Below are positions 11,589 through 22,230 of a stretch of 64,000 nucleotides of DNA, one piece after another. Positions within the stretch are counted from its first letter, which is position 1. Each line of letters begins with the position of its first letter. The notes beneath the pieces are model-generated. The model made no database searches and had not been told where the DNA came from. It worked only from the letters and a program-made list of their open reading frames with translations. Source of the stretch: Saccopteryx bilineata (taxonomy: Eukaryota; Chordata; Mammalia; Chiroptera; Emballonuridae); NCBI RefSeq assembly GCF_036850765.1, contig NC_089490.1, positions 106,944,574-107,008,573 of the forward strand, read 5' to 3'. The translations under genes were made by a program, and so were the position numbers.

Positions 11589-11818
11589 AAAGATGTAAGC
11601 TGTCCATCTTCCAGATGCTTATTTCATGGGGAGAAAGACAAGTAAACAAGTAAACTGATATTTACTTGTGATCAGTACAGAGGTTGGTTATGGATGTACT
11701 TGGGAAAGGCACTCAGAGTGTTGGCTGGTTCAGAAAAGACTTTCCAGAAATGATTCCTTCCTAACATATGAAGGATAGATAGGATTTAATGACAAAGGTG
11801 TAGGGAGAAATAATCAGA
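11589..11818 (+). repeat. Inverted duplication, arm 1
   Basis: Its reverse complement matches 13678-13898 almost base for base. I count roughly nine substitutions, an 8-bp extra unit (a tandem TTTACTTG) and a 2-bp indel, so identity is about 95 percent. There is no A-tail, no target duplication and no terminal repeat, which argues for a local inverted duplication rather than two dispersed transposon copies. Confidence 0.85.
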
Positions 11819-11964
11819 AAAATTGATTATTGTTCCAATGGTACATGGAACTGATCTTAAATGAGGAACAGTTGCAAATGAATCCCTCATTATTATGACC
11901 AAATCTTATTATTAATTTTGTAAATTTATATCATAGCTGATCATTTGAAAACTGAGACATGTAC

Positions 11965-12165
11965 TTTTGTTCTGGAGGTATAACTGACACCCAATAAACT
12001 GAAAATAAAGTGTAAAATTTAGTGAGTTTTGCCATGTTACTATATCTGTGAAACTATCAGTACAATCAAAATAATGAACATATCTGTCACCCCTAAAAGT
12101 TCTCTCGTACACTTGGGCATTCTCTCCCTGCAACCCCACCTGGCCCTAAGCTGCAGGTAAGCTTC
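11965..12165 (-). repeat. Old L1M-type LINE-1 3' fragment
   Basis: The plus strand reads 'ggaggtataactgacaccca', 'ataaactgaaaataaagtgt' and 'aatgaacatatctgtcaccc', which is the reverse complement of an ancient LINE-1 (L1M group) 3' region. It is strongly diverged. Confidence 0.7.
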
Positions 12166-12169
12166 AATT

Positions 12170-12480
12170 TTGTTTTAGATGTCTCATTCTGGAACCAGCA
12201 GCCACATAAGGTATTCTTCTCTCCTAATTATGGCTGAGACACAAGAAGCCAAGCCAAGTCATGCAGGCTCATTTAAAACTTCTTGTTTTATGACCACTAA
12301 TATTCCATTAGCCAAAGCAAGTCACATGACAGCATCTAACATCAAAGTGGTGGGGAGATGTACTTTCCCCACTGGAGGGGCATATCCTGCATAATTGCAT
12401 GGCAAAGGACATGGATGTGCTATTCTTTAAATAAGAGAAAGTAAAAGATTGGGCAGAATAATTCAGTTCCAATAAACAGA
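12170..12480. repeat. Unclassified ancient mammalian repeat
   Basis: It contains 'ccattagccaaagcaagtca', 'catgacagcatctaacatca' and 'cagaataattcagttcc', a pattern I know as recurring in mammalian genomes. A second diverged copy lies at about 55740-56040 in this window. I cannot give the family with confidence. Confidence 0.45.
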
Positions 12481-13677
12481 TAGCTAAAACTATGGAACTG
12501 GTGTTCACAAGCTGAGAATTCACATTAAGTAATTGAAGCCATTGCTGTATTTGATAGTGTACAGAAGGGAGGATGGTGAACAAGACTACAGCTGGAACCT
12601 TAGGATAGGCTCTGTTTAGGGAGTGAGTGCGGGAGGAGGAGGAGAACCATCAGGAGGTTGGAGGAGGATCAAAAGTGCAAAAGGAAATGTTGTCAGGAGA
12701 CATCTTTCAAACATCCAAAGGTCTTGAAAATATTTTAATCATTTTACTCATAGACATTTTATGACATTTCCCCTACTGTCAACCTTCTAAGCCAGATAAG
12801 GGAACTGAACTCTTTGGCTGAAGTCTCTGATCCCATTTTTTTTAAAATCACTGGATTTTTATTATAACCAAAACAAGTATTATAAAAAGGCAGACTAGAG
12901 TTAATTTGTTTGAGAAATTATTTACTATTCCAAATGACCTTCTATATACAAATATATATGTCTAAATTTAATATATGTTTACTATGAAGGGTCTTAAGTA
13001 TCATATAAATATATTTATATGGTCAGTCTTGTGGAATAATGCATACTCGCTGATTTTCTGTGACTCATCACATCATGAGCACTGGGAGGACCCTGACCAC
13101 AGCTCTACAGAAACTTCCATAATAAAACCATAATGGGCACTGCACAAATTGCCTTTTTTAGATTTGGGGTTTTGTAGCAATTGGGAATGTTGGACGGATT
13201 TCCTTGAGGCTTGGCTTGAGGAACTTTTAGTCGTCCTTTGCCCAGTCCTGAATCTGGAATGTGGCTTTAAGTGGAAAATATGCCCTAAACTCAGGCTAGG
13301 TGTGGTGGCGATGTTTTTGTTGTTGTTGTTGTGTACATCATAGGGTTGATGGAAAATTAATTCAAAAGGCAATTATTTGGGGGATGAAACGAGTTATTTT
13401 TCTTGGGCATGTATTGAGAACAGAGAGTGATCGTTCATTTAAAGTTTCTAACATAGCATGTCAGTTATCAATTTGTGGCTTAAAATTTTCTCTGCTTAAC
13501 CTGCCAGAGAGTTTCTATCTCCTAATTGGCTGAAAACTGTTGCCCATGGAATTGAAAGATCTTCACAAACCATGCCTGGTTTCTTCCCAGCTTCCCCTCT
13601 TATCTCTCCTCTCCTCAGATGTGACTCTTCAGCCATACCTCCTCTCTCATCTCTGGCCCGAGTCACCCTTTCCCTTT
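12481..13677. other. No gene seen; spacer of the inverted duplication
   Basis: Non-coding DNA between the two arms. A (TTG)n run at about 13316-13331 is the only simple repeat. The overlapping open frames at 13073-13533 on both strands have no recognisable content. Confidence 0.5.
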
Positions 13678-13898
13678 TCCTGATTATTTCTCCCTACACC
13701 TTTGTCATTAAATCCTACCCATCCTTCATATGTCAGGAAGGAATCATTTCTGGAAAGTCTTTTCTGAACCAGCCAACACTGTGTGTCTTTCTCAAGTACA
13801 TCCATGACCAACCTCTGCACTGATCACAAGTAAATATCAGTTTACTTGTCTTTCTCCCCATGAAATAAGCATCTGGAAGGTGGACAGCTTACATCTTT
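13678..13898 (-). repeat. Inverted duplication, arm 2
   Basis: Reverse-complement partner of 11589-11818. Similarity stops sharply after ACATCTTT on the right and before TGATTATT on the left. The region to its left (13570-13677) is pyrimidine-rich and not shared with the other arm. Confidence 0.85.
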
Positions 13899-14495
13899 CC
13901 CTGTCACGGTTCCAGCTCCCAGCTGGGCTCAGGCACATGCACCCAGTCAGTATCTCACACACATTTATTGAATGAATGCCCGAGTGACAAGGTACCTGTA
14001 TTTAAGGAGATCATAATTGACCACAGAGCTTAGTGTACAAAACACTAGATGAATTTAAAATGTTAATTCTGAAATTTAGAGAGCAGAGAAAACTTGATGG
14101 AGAAGACAGTATTTAGGCTGGTCTTTGAAGAATTTCATGAGGCAGAAATGAAGAATTAAGGGTGGAGGGAACAGACTAAACAAATACAGGGTCGGGTAAA
14201 TGTAGTTTCCCAGTTGTTTATATGAAAAAATAATACAATAATTAATAAATAAATAACAATACAAGAGTAGACTGTGTCTTGCATACTCACAACTGTAGAC
14301 TTATTTTTGCCCTCTTCCACCCCCGTATATAGAGGAGACCTCATGTATGTTCTGAGCATGTAAAAAAAAATCTCAGTTTTGTGGGATGCTCAAGTGCATC
14401 ATGGTAACCCAACTGTGGCAAAGAAGTGTGAACAGGAGACTTGGAACAGATCCTGAGAAGCCCCACATGATACGTAGGTTATAAAAAAACATGGT
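13899..14495. other. No gene seen
   Basis: A short 'cacacatttattgaatgaatg' at about 13959-13979 resembles an L2 or MIR end. The rest is AT-rich without recognisable features. Confidence 0.4.
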
Positions 14496-14499
14496 CCAG

Positions 14500-14662
14500 C
14501 AGTACCAGCAACCACTGAGCACACGTAAGAAAAGCAAATTCTTTGCCCCCACCCTAGACCTCCCAATTCAGGAGATCTGGGAGGGGCCCAGCAGCCTGCG
14601 TTTCTGCCAGCCCTCCTGGCAATTCTGGTGTGTGCTGTGTGCTGGAGTTTGAAAACTACTCT
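14500..14662 (+). repeat. MER5A-like hAT-Charlie non-autonomous DNA transposon
   Basis: The segment has the MER5 layout: a GC-containing centre with 'gcccccaccctagacctcc', 'aattcaggagatctgggagg', 'gcctgcgtttctgcc', and an end reading 'gtttgaaaactactc'. It is an old, diverged mammal-wide element with no coding content. Confidence 0.7.
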
Positions 14663-15465
14663 AAGATGTTGGGCCTTTTCCTCTGAACTCAAGCCACTGT
14701 TGCTGTGTTTCTGTTGACTATAGAACATCTTCCCCAAACCTCCAGATGGATACTGTACTTTGAGGTTAATTTGCCCAGATGAATATAATGTGGTGCATTC
14801 TGTTGGCTTCTGGATCATATGTCAGACATCTTCAGAGTAGTCTGACCTCAAAAATCAGCCCAGTCCATAATTTCCACATTAGCACATTGCATCCTCTATC
14901 TGGCTCCCAAGTTTATCAATGGACCACTCTTCCCCCTCCTTATAGAGGTTCTTTGTGGGAATCCTCTGCCTGGATGTTTCCAAGAGAAGCCAAACTCTCA
15001 GGAATGGCTTATGTTTATCTGTTTGGGGGTGGAGTCATGGACCACTGCTCTTCCTAAATTGGCCCCCATAGTATTTGGTAATTCTTTTACTGATGCTCAC
15101 ACTGTCCTTTAGAGAACCAAGGTCATTGGACTGCAGGATGCACACTAAGGTCAACTCTCCCCCTGTCCCATTCCCATGAACACCTACTATCCAGAATTAA
15201 CAAGAAGATGGTGTATTAAATCTTTCTTTTTGAGTTACCCACTTTCCTTAAAGATTCTCCTAATTTGTTTTTGCTGTGGACATCTGATTTCTTGAATAAC
15301 CCAAATCTATTCCCCTCTCTCATGCTTTTAACCCCTCCCTTCCATCTTCTGCCATCACAAAAGTTTCTTAACTACACACACAAGGTATGTCTAAGTATGT
15401 CTTTCTGTTATAATAGGTGCTCATAAGATCAGGCACTTTATATTTGAAATGCTCATTCTTCTTGT
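14663..15465. other. No gene seen
   Basis: Unique-looking non-coding DNA. The frame at 14779-15057 (92 codons) has no domain, no splice context I would trust and no detectable repeat origin. Confidence 0.4.
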
Positions 15466-15467
15466 AA

Positions 15468-15598
15468 TTATTCAACACATCTTTCCTATTGCATTGTGAA
15501 TTCCATGAGGCTGACACCATTTCCGATTTGTTCACTGCTACATTCCCATGTTTCTCAGCAGAGCCTGGGTCATGGTAAGTGCTCAGTAACTGTTTTTA
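15468..15598 (+). repeat. L2 LINE 3' end fragment
   Basis: Ordered L2 motifs are 'gtgaattccatgaggctgac', 'gttcactgctacattcccat', and 'catggtaagtgctcagtaac'. It is diverged and non-coding. Confidence 0.75.
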
Positions 15599-15924
15599 AA
15601 GTTCAATGGCTAAAAGAATGATGCAGTTTTATAATGCAGGTCACAAGAATTGACCTTGTAGTAGCCCCAGGGCCTAGAGTCACGCAAACAGAGGGTACTA
15701 AATAAATGATTGTTGCTACCTTTACACATACTATTTTCCTCTACTTAAACCACCCTCCTTCTGCTTCTGTACCTAATAAAATCCTAGTCCTTTAAGATTC
15801 AAGTCATGGAGTCATGGTCACCATGTAAGATGGTATAGGTTGGATATTTTCCAACCCAGAGGGTGCCATTGACATAGACTATGATATGAATGGTGCCCCT
15901 GGAGCTGTACAACATAAAGGCCCC

Positions 15925-16052
15925 ACCCAGCTCAAATGTCTCCCTCCCTGGGAAGCTTTTCTGAATACAGGCTGCAGTCTCCGTCTCATGCAGCACCTAG
16001 AACAGTGCCTGGCTCATAGCAAGCAATGGATAATTGTTTGTTGAGTATACAA
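15925..16052 (+). repeat. L2 LINE 3' end fragment
   Basis: The sequence 'cccctgggaagcttttctga'-like start, 'gcacctagaacagtgcctgg' and 'ctcatagcaagcaatggata' follows the L2 3' end. It lies 330 bp from the previous L2 piece in the same orientation, so both could derive from separate old insertions. Confidence 0.7.
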
Positions 16053-16770
16053 ATGATTACCTCAGTCCTAAAAAGCCATTGTCTTCTGTATTCTCCACCT
16101 TGTTCTCATTCCTAGTTTGGAAATATTTTTATGTGGCATGATGTTCATAAGTTCACTCATGATTATGACCCAGCTCTCAGTAATTTTGAACTTTGTTCTT
16201 TTTTATACCAAAATGTGAGGGTTTCAGAGAGCCTGTAATTATAAGATTGAAGGCCTTATACCACATCTATACACAGGTGGATCAACTCTCCATAGATGCT
16301 TCTAGAAATTGTGCACACCCATGTTTTAATGAGGCCTGGAAATTTTACCTCAGGGTGTAGTACATGCAGTTTAGGCCACAAACCATGTTTTCTGAGAACT
16401 ACTGTTTTGAGAGGGAAGGCTCTGGAAACTCGGATAGTAAATGTGCATTAGCCCCAATGGAGGACAGTTATACTCAGAGGCTTTTGGCCAGCCCAAAACA
16501 TTAAGTAGTAGTCTAGATTTTAGAATACTCCCTGTGTGCATTATTTTAGAAAAAAAATTACATAAATATTTTGGTATGAAACTTCCCGTGGAGCTCTATT
16601 GAGCATGCTCTTGCTGATCCCATGATGCCTGGGTCATTAGATAGCCTGTTGGGCTGTATGCCATTCCAGGCACAAAGGAGGATCACTGTAACTGGGAGAG
16701 TGGAGGGGGTGTTTCTGCAGATGCTTTCAGACAACTAGAGAGGCCCCTAACTTACAGTTGGTGGTAAAGG
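16053..16770. other. No gene seen
   Basis: Non-coding DNA with no named repeat. The segment ending 'gttttctgagaactactg' at about 16388-16405 recalls the end of an hAT-type MER element, but too little is shared to call. Confidence 0.4.
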
Positions 16771-16778
16771 TGCTAATG
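16771..16778. repeat. hAT element target site duplication, left
   Basis: The 8-mer tgctaatg here pairs with tgctcatg at 17131-17138, matching at 7 of 8 bases. Eight-base duplications are characteristic of hAT transposons. Confidence 0.85.
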
Positions 16779-17130
16779 CAGGGGTAGTCAACCTTTTTAT
16801 ACCTACCACCCACTTTTGTATCTCTGTTAGTAGTAAAATTTTCTAACTTCCCACCAGTTCCACAGTAACGGTGATTTATAAAGTAGGGAAGTAACTTTAC
16901 TTTATAAAATTTATAAAGCAGAGTTACAGTAAGTTAAAGCATATAATAATAATTACTTACCAAGTACTTTATGTCAGATTTTTACTAAGTTTGGCTGAAT
17001 AAATCTTTATAAAACAACTTACTATAGTTCAATCTATCTTTTTATTTATACTTTGGTTGCTCCATTACCGCCCACCATGAAAGCTGGAACACCCACTAGT
17101 GGGCGGTAGGGACCAGGTTGAATACCACTG
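16779..17130. mobile_element. Non-autonomous hAT transposon (MITE), 352 bp
   Basis: The ends are inverted repeats: CAGGGGTAGTCAACCT at the left and AGGTTGAATACCACTG at the right (reverse complement CAGTGGTATTCAACCT), 13 of 16 matching. CAG...CTG termini and an 8-bp target duplication identify the hAT superfamily. A GCCCAC/GTGGGCG pair just inside the ends extends the inverted symmetry. The interior is AT-rich and holds no transposase frame, so it needed a transposase supplied by a full-length relative. Such hAT MITEs are well known in bats. Confidence 0.9.
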
Positions 17131-17138
17131 TGCTCATG
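17131..17138. repeat. hAT element target site duplication, right
   Basis: Copy tgctcatg, one substitution from the left copy. The substitution suggests the insertion is not very recent. Confidence 0.85.
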
Positions 17139-19179
17139 TCTCCTCTCAATGGCATCTCTGCTATTGGTAAATGCTGGCTGAGTCTAATGATGACCTAATT
17201 GGCAACAGAGATCAGAACAGATGTTTCACCTACTAAAGAGCCTTTGTGTCTACGGGCTGACTCCTTTTGGGCTTAGCTGGGCTTCGGTACTGTATGTGAT
17301 CCCACTTGACCATTGTCGTTCATCAAACACACTCATTGCTTGTTGCTAGCTGTGTATCAGGTCTGCCAGATAAATCTGGGCCAACTGAGCATGCTCAGAT
17401 TGACTTTTCCTGAATTCTGACCTAGGCCTTGTCTCCTATCACCTCATTTAATCCACACACAGGTTAGACTCTTTCTCTATCCACTTATCCTCTCAGTCCT
17501 TGGTGGAGTTACAATGGATGCTTCATTCCCCAGGTGTAGGGAAGTGAAGAGATGTTAGTGGTTCTTATCTCTCTCTTTAACAAAGAGGGGCTGTGTGTGG
17601 TATGAAGAGAGCTGGCCTGAGTTTCCATCGTGTGGTAGAAACGAGACTCGGGACTTCCTATGCGGAGACGGAAGGGAAGAAAGTGCTTTGGAGTACAGAT
17701 ATCCCCTTTCTCTCTTCCTGAATGTGCACCCGACCAGGTAAGGTCAAGGTGATGGTTATCAGCTTGCAGAGGCAAAGGCATTTTACCTTCTACATTTCTG
17801 GTTGAATAAAGGATACCAATGAACAGAATATACTATTGTTAAAGAATAGCTTCTTTATGGATGCCCAAACAATAAGCTAACAGAATTAAGGAACATTATA
17901 TTAAGGTGAAATACCCAGGAGGCAGCAGCCAGAACAAAAATAGTACATTTCCTTGAGAACTAACAACTTGAAAAGTTTGTATTCTGTAATCCTAATTCCA
18001 AAATTCATAAGTAATCATTGAAAAATAAAAGCCTTACTAGGTTACACAAATTTAGCCAGGTTGCCTTTTTTTTTTTTTTTTTTTTTTTAAACAGGACTTA
18101 TTAGAGTCTTCAGTGTAGAATATAATTAATGGAAGTATTTATTTTGACTCAATATTTCTTACAAAACAATTGTGTTAGGCATAATACAGACCAGTCTTTA
18201 TATAGAAAGAAACTAACATGCATATCATTCTTTCTAATTTTTGTTATTAGATGTTTCACAAATTTCTACTATAAGAACTGAATTTTTCAGGCTCCCCATC
18301 AGTTTCACCAGTTATAAACATTTGTTATTCTGAATCAGTTCATTGTTTTCTGAACAATGGGTGGACAGTTAGATGGGTGGGTTGGAATGGGATGGAATGA
18401 AATGGAAAAGAATAGCAGCAAAAATGTTCTCAAGAATCTCATTGCTTCTCCTCCAGCTCTATTTTTATTATTGTGTGATTCTGAGCCATTTCCTGTTATT
18501 ATTACACTTACTGTTGTCAGAGGAAGCCAGTTCATTTTAGTATGAGCTTGAGCAAAACATAATTAGGAAAAGAATCTGCTACCAAAAAGGAGACATGTAT
18601 GTGCAGCTTTGCATTGCCAAGCCCGGTGCTCAGATACAAAGCCATATGGACAGCACTATCCACAGTCGCACCACCTCCCGCGAGGCCACGGAAAATGCAG
18701 GAGCTTTGAGGAAAAGCAGTCTGTGAACCAAATGATTGACTAAACTTACCACGATTCCTGTTTTTGTTTTTTGGTTGTTTATTTTTTCTTCTTACTTAGG
18801 AAAAAAGGAAGAGAAGAGATGACAGAGAAGGGGAGAGAAAAGAAGGGGGTCAGAGAGGGAACAGCTTGGAGCACTAAAAATATCCCCGACCCCAGACTGG
18901 AGGATGAACTGCTGGCCTTTTTGCCAAGAACTTGCAGCTTCTCAAGAGCTACTGCTGACATTTTTCTCCTGAGAGCTGAGAGCTTCTGAGAACTTAAAAG
19001 TCCCCCTATCCATTCATATGCTAAGGATTCTTTCCTCTTCACTTTCTCTCCTTTGCTTCCTCTCTTACTAACAAAAGTGTTTCTTCTTAATTGCATGTGA
19101 CATATGACATACACTAATAGTGGACCTAATAGTGGAAGGACTGCTATTTCCTAGCTGTAGATAGGAGGTGCAGAGTCCA
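17139..19179. other. No gene seen; includes T23 run
   Basis: A run of 23 T lies at 18066-18088, possibly the tail of an unrecognised minus-strand retroposon. A polypyrimidine tract ending in TTAG at about 18800 precedes a purine-rich block, which resembles an acceptor site, but no credible coding sequence follows. Confidence 0.45.
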
Positions 19180-19380
19180 ACTCTGCAACTCTGTGCCAGT
19201 CAGGCCCTGGTAAGTCTTTTTACATAAATTATTTTATTTAATGCTCACAATAATAGTCTGAGGTAGGTATTGTTATCATTCCCATATTACAGATAGGGAA
19301 AGCAAGGACTGCAGTGGCTAAGGAACTTGCTTAAGGTTATACTAGATGGTGTTGGAGGCAGGATTTAAATACAGGGAGGT
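19180..19380 (-). repeat. MIR SINE, reverse orientation
   Basis: Plus-strand landmarks are 'attttatttaatgctcacaa', 'ctgaggtaggtattgttatc', 'cccatattacagatagggaa', 'gaacttgcttaaggttatac', and 'aggcaggatttaaatac'. This is the reverse complement of the MIR core and tRNA-like head. Confidence 0.85.
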
Positions 19381-19994
19381 CTGCAGACTTTAAAAGCCAG
19401 AACTTAACAACAATCCTAATGTTCTTCATTAACCTCTTCAAGCTTCCGTGTTCTTGTTATGATTCAGAGACTATCCCTGATCTTTCCTTTGTCCCCTTTA
19501 TAGTTTATTCTTCATACAGGGGACAGGAAGATTGTACCAATGACCCCTGTGCTGCCACAAAAAGAGACACAAAGTAAATGTCTGGAGGCAACCTATATGG
19601 GAAGTATGGATCTGCTCCACAAGGTCCTTGGGGACTTAAGCTTCTTCCAATTCACTACTATCCCATCCAGAGGGGTGTCTGTTTTCTTCATGGTCCAAAG
19701 CAGCTGCTTGAGTTCTAGCCATCATATCTGCATTCCAGGCAGTAGATGAAGGACAGAGTAAAGAAAAAAAGGGTCAAAGGTAGACATGAGTTTTTGAAGC
19801 ACTATGTTACACTCTGCTTATTGCAAATAAACCAGACTTAGAAACATGGCTATACTTACCTGGAGGAGATGCTGGGAAATATAGTCTTTCTTTGGGGATG
19901 TCACATGTCCAGCTAAAAAGTGGGATTTTCCATTATTATGCAAGGAAGAGGGAATGGACAGTTAGGGGATGGTGCACATTTTCTGCCAAAGTAA
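19381..19994. other. No gene seen
   Basis: Unique-looking DNA. The frame at 19540-19749 shows no recognisable domain. Confidence 0.4.
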
Positions 19995-20590
19995 TTCTTT
20001 CAAAATGTAAGCCAGATCACATTACTCTGCTTAAAATTGTGGAGAGACCTCCCATTCACTCCGAGTAGATGTCCGAGGATTTGCAGTCAGTGTCCAATAG
20101 AACCTTCCATGTCTTGTCCTTCTCTGAGGTCTCTGACCTCATTTTCTACCTCTCTCTGCTTTGCTCACTCTGCCTCAGCTACACTGGCCTCCTTGCTAGT
20201 TTTCTAATAAGCCAAGCACATTCCTGCCTAAATGTTTTCTCTGAGGCCTTGGGAAGCCTCTTCCCCCATGCATCTAGTCATCCCCGCCTTTCGTTCCTTA
20301 GGTCTCTGCTCAAATATCACTCCATCAGAGAGTACCCAATAGAAAACAGTACGTGTCTCCCCTGGGACTCTCTAGTCCCCTTACCTTGCTTTATTTTTAT
20401 TTCCTGCTTTTTGTCCCCATTTATCCCATCTAATATAAAAGAAAGACATGGGTTTATTGTCTTTCTGTTTCTTCTATTAGAATAGGGACTTCATTTCCTT
20501 TATTCAGTGCTTTCTGTCTTCAGGACCTACAGTAGTGCCAGGCATACTGTAGGCATTCAATAAACATAAATTGAATAGGTGAATGACTGA
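19995..20590 (+). repeat. L2 LINE, long 3' segment
   Basis: About 600 bp matches the L2 3' region in order: 'gccagatcacattactctgc', 'cctcccattcactccgagta', 'cactctgcctcagctacact', 'taagccaagcacattcctgc', 'ggtctctgctcaaatatcac', and finally 'gtgccaggcatactgtaggc' with an 'attcaataaac' tail. A 138-codon open frame at 20069-20485 lies wholly within it and is not a host gene. Confidence 0.88.
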
Positions 20591-22095
20591 TTGACTAAAT
20601 CCCAGTTTATCCACCTTCAAAAATTTAGGATTGAGTGCATTAAGGTATCTAACCCTAAAGGGCTTTGAAAATAGAAAGAGTCAAGTATATACTAGTTTTC
20701 TGCTCGTCTTTGATGTCTGCCCATTTGTAAAAGCACTCCATTGACTGGGAAGAAGAAGAACACAAATACTGTTGGCCATTATTATTTTGAAGTAAGGCAC
20801 AGTGGGATAGAATTTCTAGTCATTTCTTCCCAAAGCACCAGAACTATTCATTCTAAATCCATTTCTTCCCTGCCTTTAGTTTTGAATGAACTCAGCTTTG
20901 CTGCACATAGTTCCCTAATATATCACTTTGATGGTTTGTTTCACCTTAAGTAGCATGGAATTGGAGTCTGAGACTGTATCAGGCTGATTTCAGGTTTCCT
21001 TTCTTCCCTTTGTACCATCGCGGTGGGGGAGAGTTGTCCAGCTGTGCTTGGCCAAGTTAAATGAGGAGACCAGATGGTCAGAAAGAAAGGAATTTGGGTC
21101 TAGGTTGAGGTGGAGAAAAGCTTGGAGCAAAACTCCTGCATAGTTTTTGACTAAGAGATCAGAACCCTCAGCACTGGGGATGATTACTGACTGATGGGGT
21201 CCCCCAGCAAATGTTTGCAAGATAGGAGTTCCTTTTCATGTTAATCTCCTAGAACTTTCTGCCAAGACTCCAGAATCGTCTCCCAGGGTGGAGGGGGTTT
21301 TGGTTATAGGTTGCTTTTGGTTTCCAGAGACAGATAAATTGCTTTATGTTAAACACACAAGAAAAGGAAGGGGAAAACAAACAAACAAACAAGAAGTAAA
21401 AAAGTCACTTTGAGCTGTTGCTTTTAGATGCCAATTTCGAGAAGGAAAGCAAACAAAACCTAAAATTGAGGGAGAAAGGAGGGCAGGAACCACAGACAGG
21501 AGTGACTGTGAACGGCAACCTTCAAGATCTCTCTTCCTTCAACAGAAAAGGCAGGCAGGGCAGCAACCCAGAAGCTGTTCCAAGTTGAATTGAGAAGGGG
21601 CATCATGGGCTTTCTGGCACTGACGCAAGGTCAGGAGGCAAGAGAGAGAAAGGCAAGCAGTAGAAGGTGGCAGGGATCCAGGCAGGAAATAGGCCGGGTG
21701 TGAACAAGTGTCTTCGTGGTAGGGACAGATGGAAAAGGAGACATTAGGGAAACACCGCTGAGAAAGGAAGAGCCTGACTCCTACTGTCCTCTGATAAAGC
21801 ATTCATTGCCGCCGGCATTCAGCAGACCTTGTTTTTCTGTGCTCGTTGCTGTGCTCACAGTAAAACATCAGGGCCCCTGCTCTGTGTCCTCCTAGCTTAA
21901 ATGTTCCCCAAATGGCATAAACACTGTCCTGGAAGGACTGAATGACAAGCCAGCATCACCAGGACTGGCTGAACTTCTCTGGTTTTCATTCTGATTGTCG
22001 CTGTTATGCCAGGGCAAACTAAGAACCACGTGGCATGCCCATAGCCATAATGAGCCCCTTTCACATCGGCTCTCTCCTCTAAGCATGACAGCAGC
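20591..22095. other. No gene seen
   Basis: Non-coding DNA with a short (AAAC)n at about 21377-21390. Frames on the minus strand at 20990-21220 and 21539-21802 lack recognisable content. Confidence 0.45.
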
Positions 22096-22230
22096 CCTGT
22101 GGCAATAAATATGGAGTGAACTGTGGCCACCTTCCCTGAGATGAAAGGATTGAGGCTCGGGGAAGGTGACTGGTTGCCTGTAGCTACTTAGCTAACAAAT
22201 GATACAATTGGAACTAGAACCTGCTTCTCT
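22096..22230 (-). repeat. MIR SINE fragment, reverse orientation
   Basis: 'aggattgaggctcggggaag', 'gtagctacttagctaacaaa' and 'ttggaactagaacc' follow the reverse-complement MIR pattern. Confidence 0.7.

Noticed and set aside
14399..14818. 139-codon minus-strand frame
   Set aside because: It overlaps a MER5A-like transposon and shows no domain.
20069..20485. 138-codon open frame
   Set aside because: It lies wholly inside an L2 LINE 3' segment and does not match a known protein.
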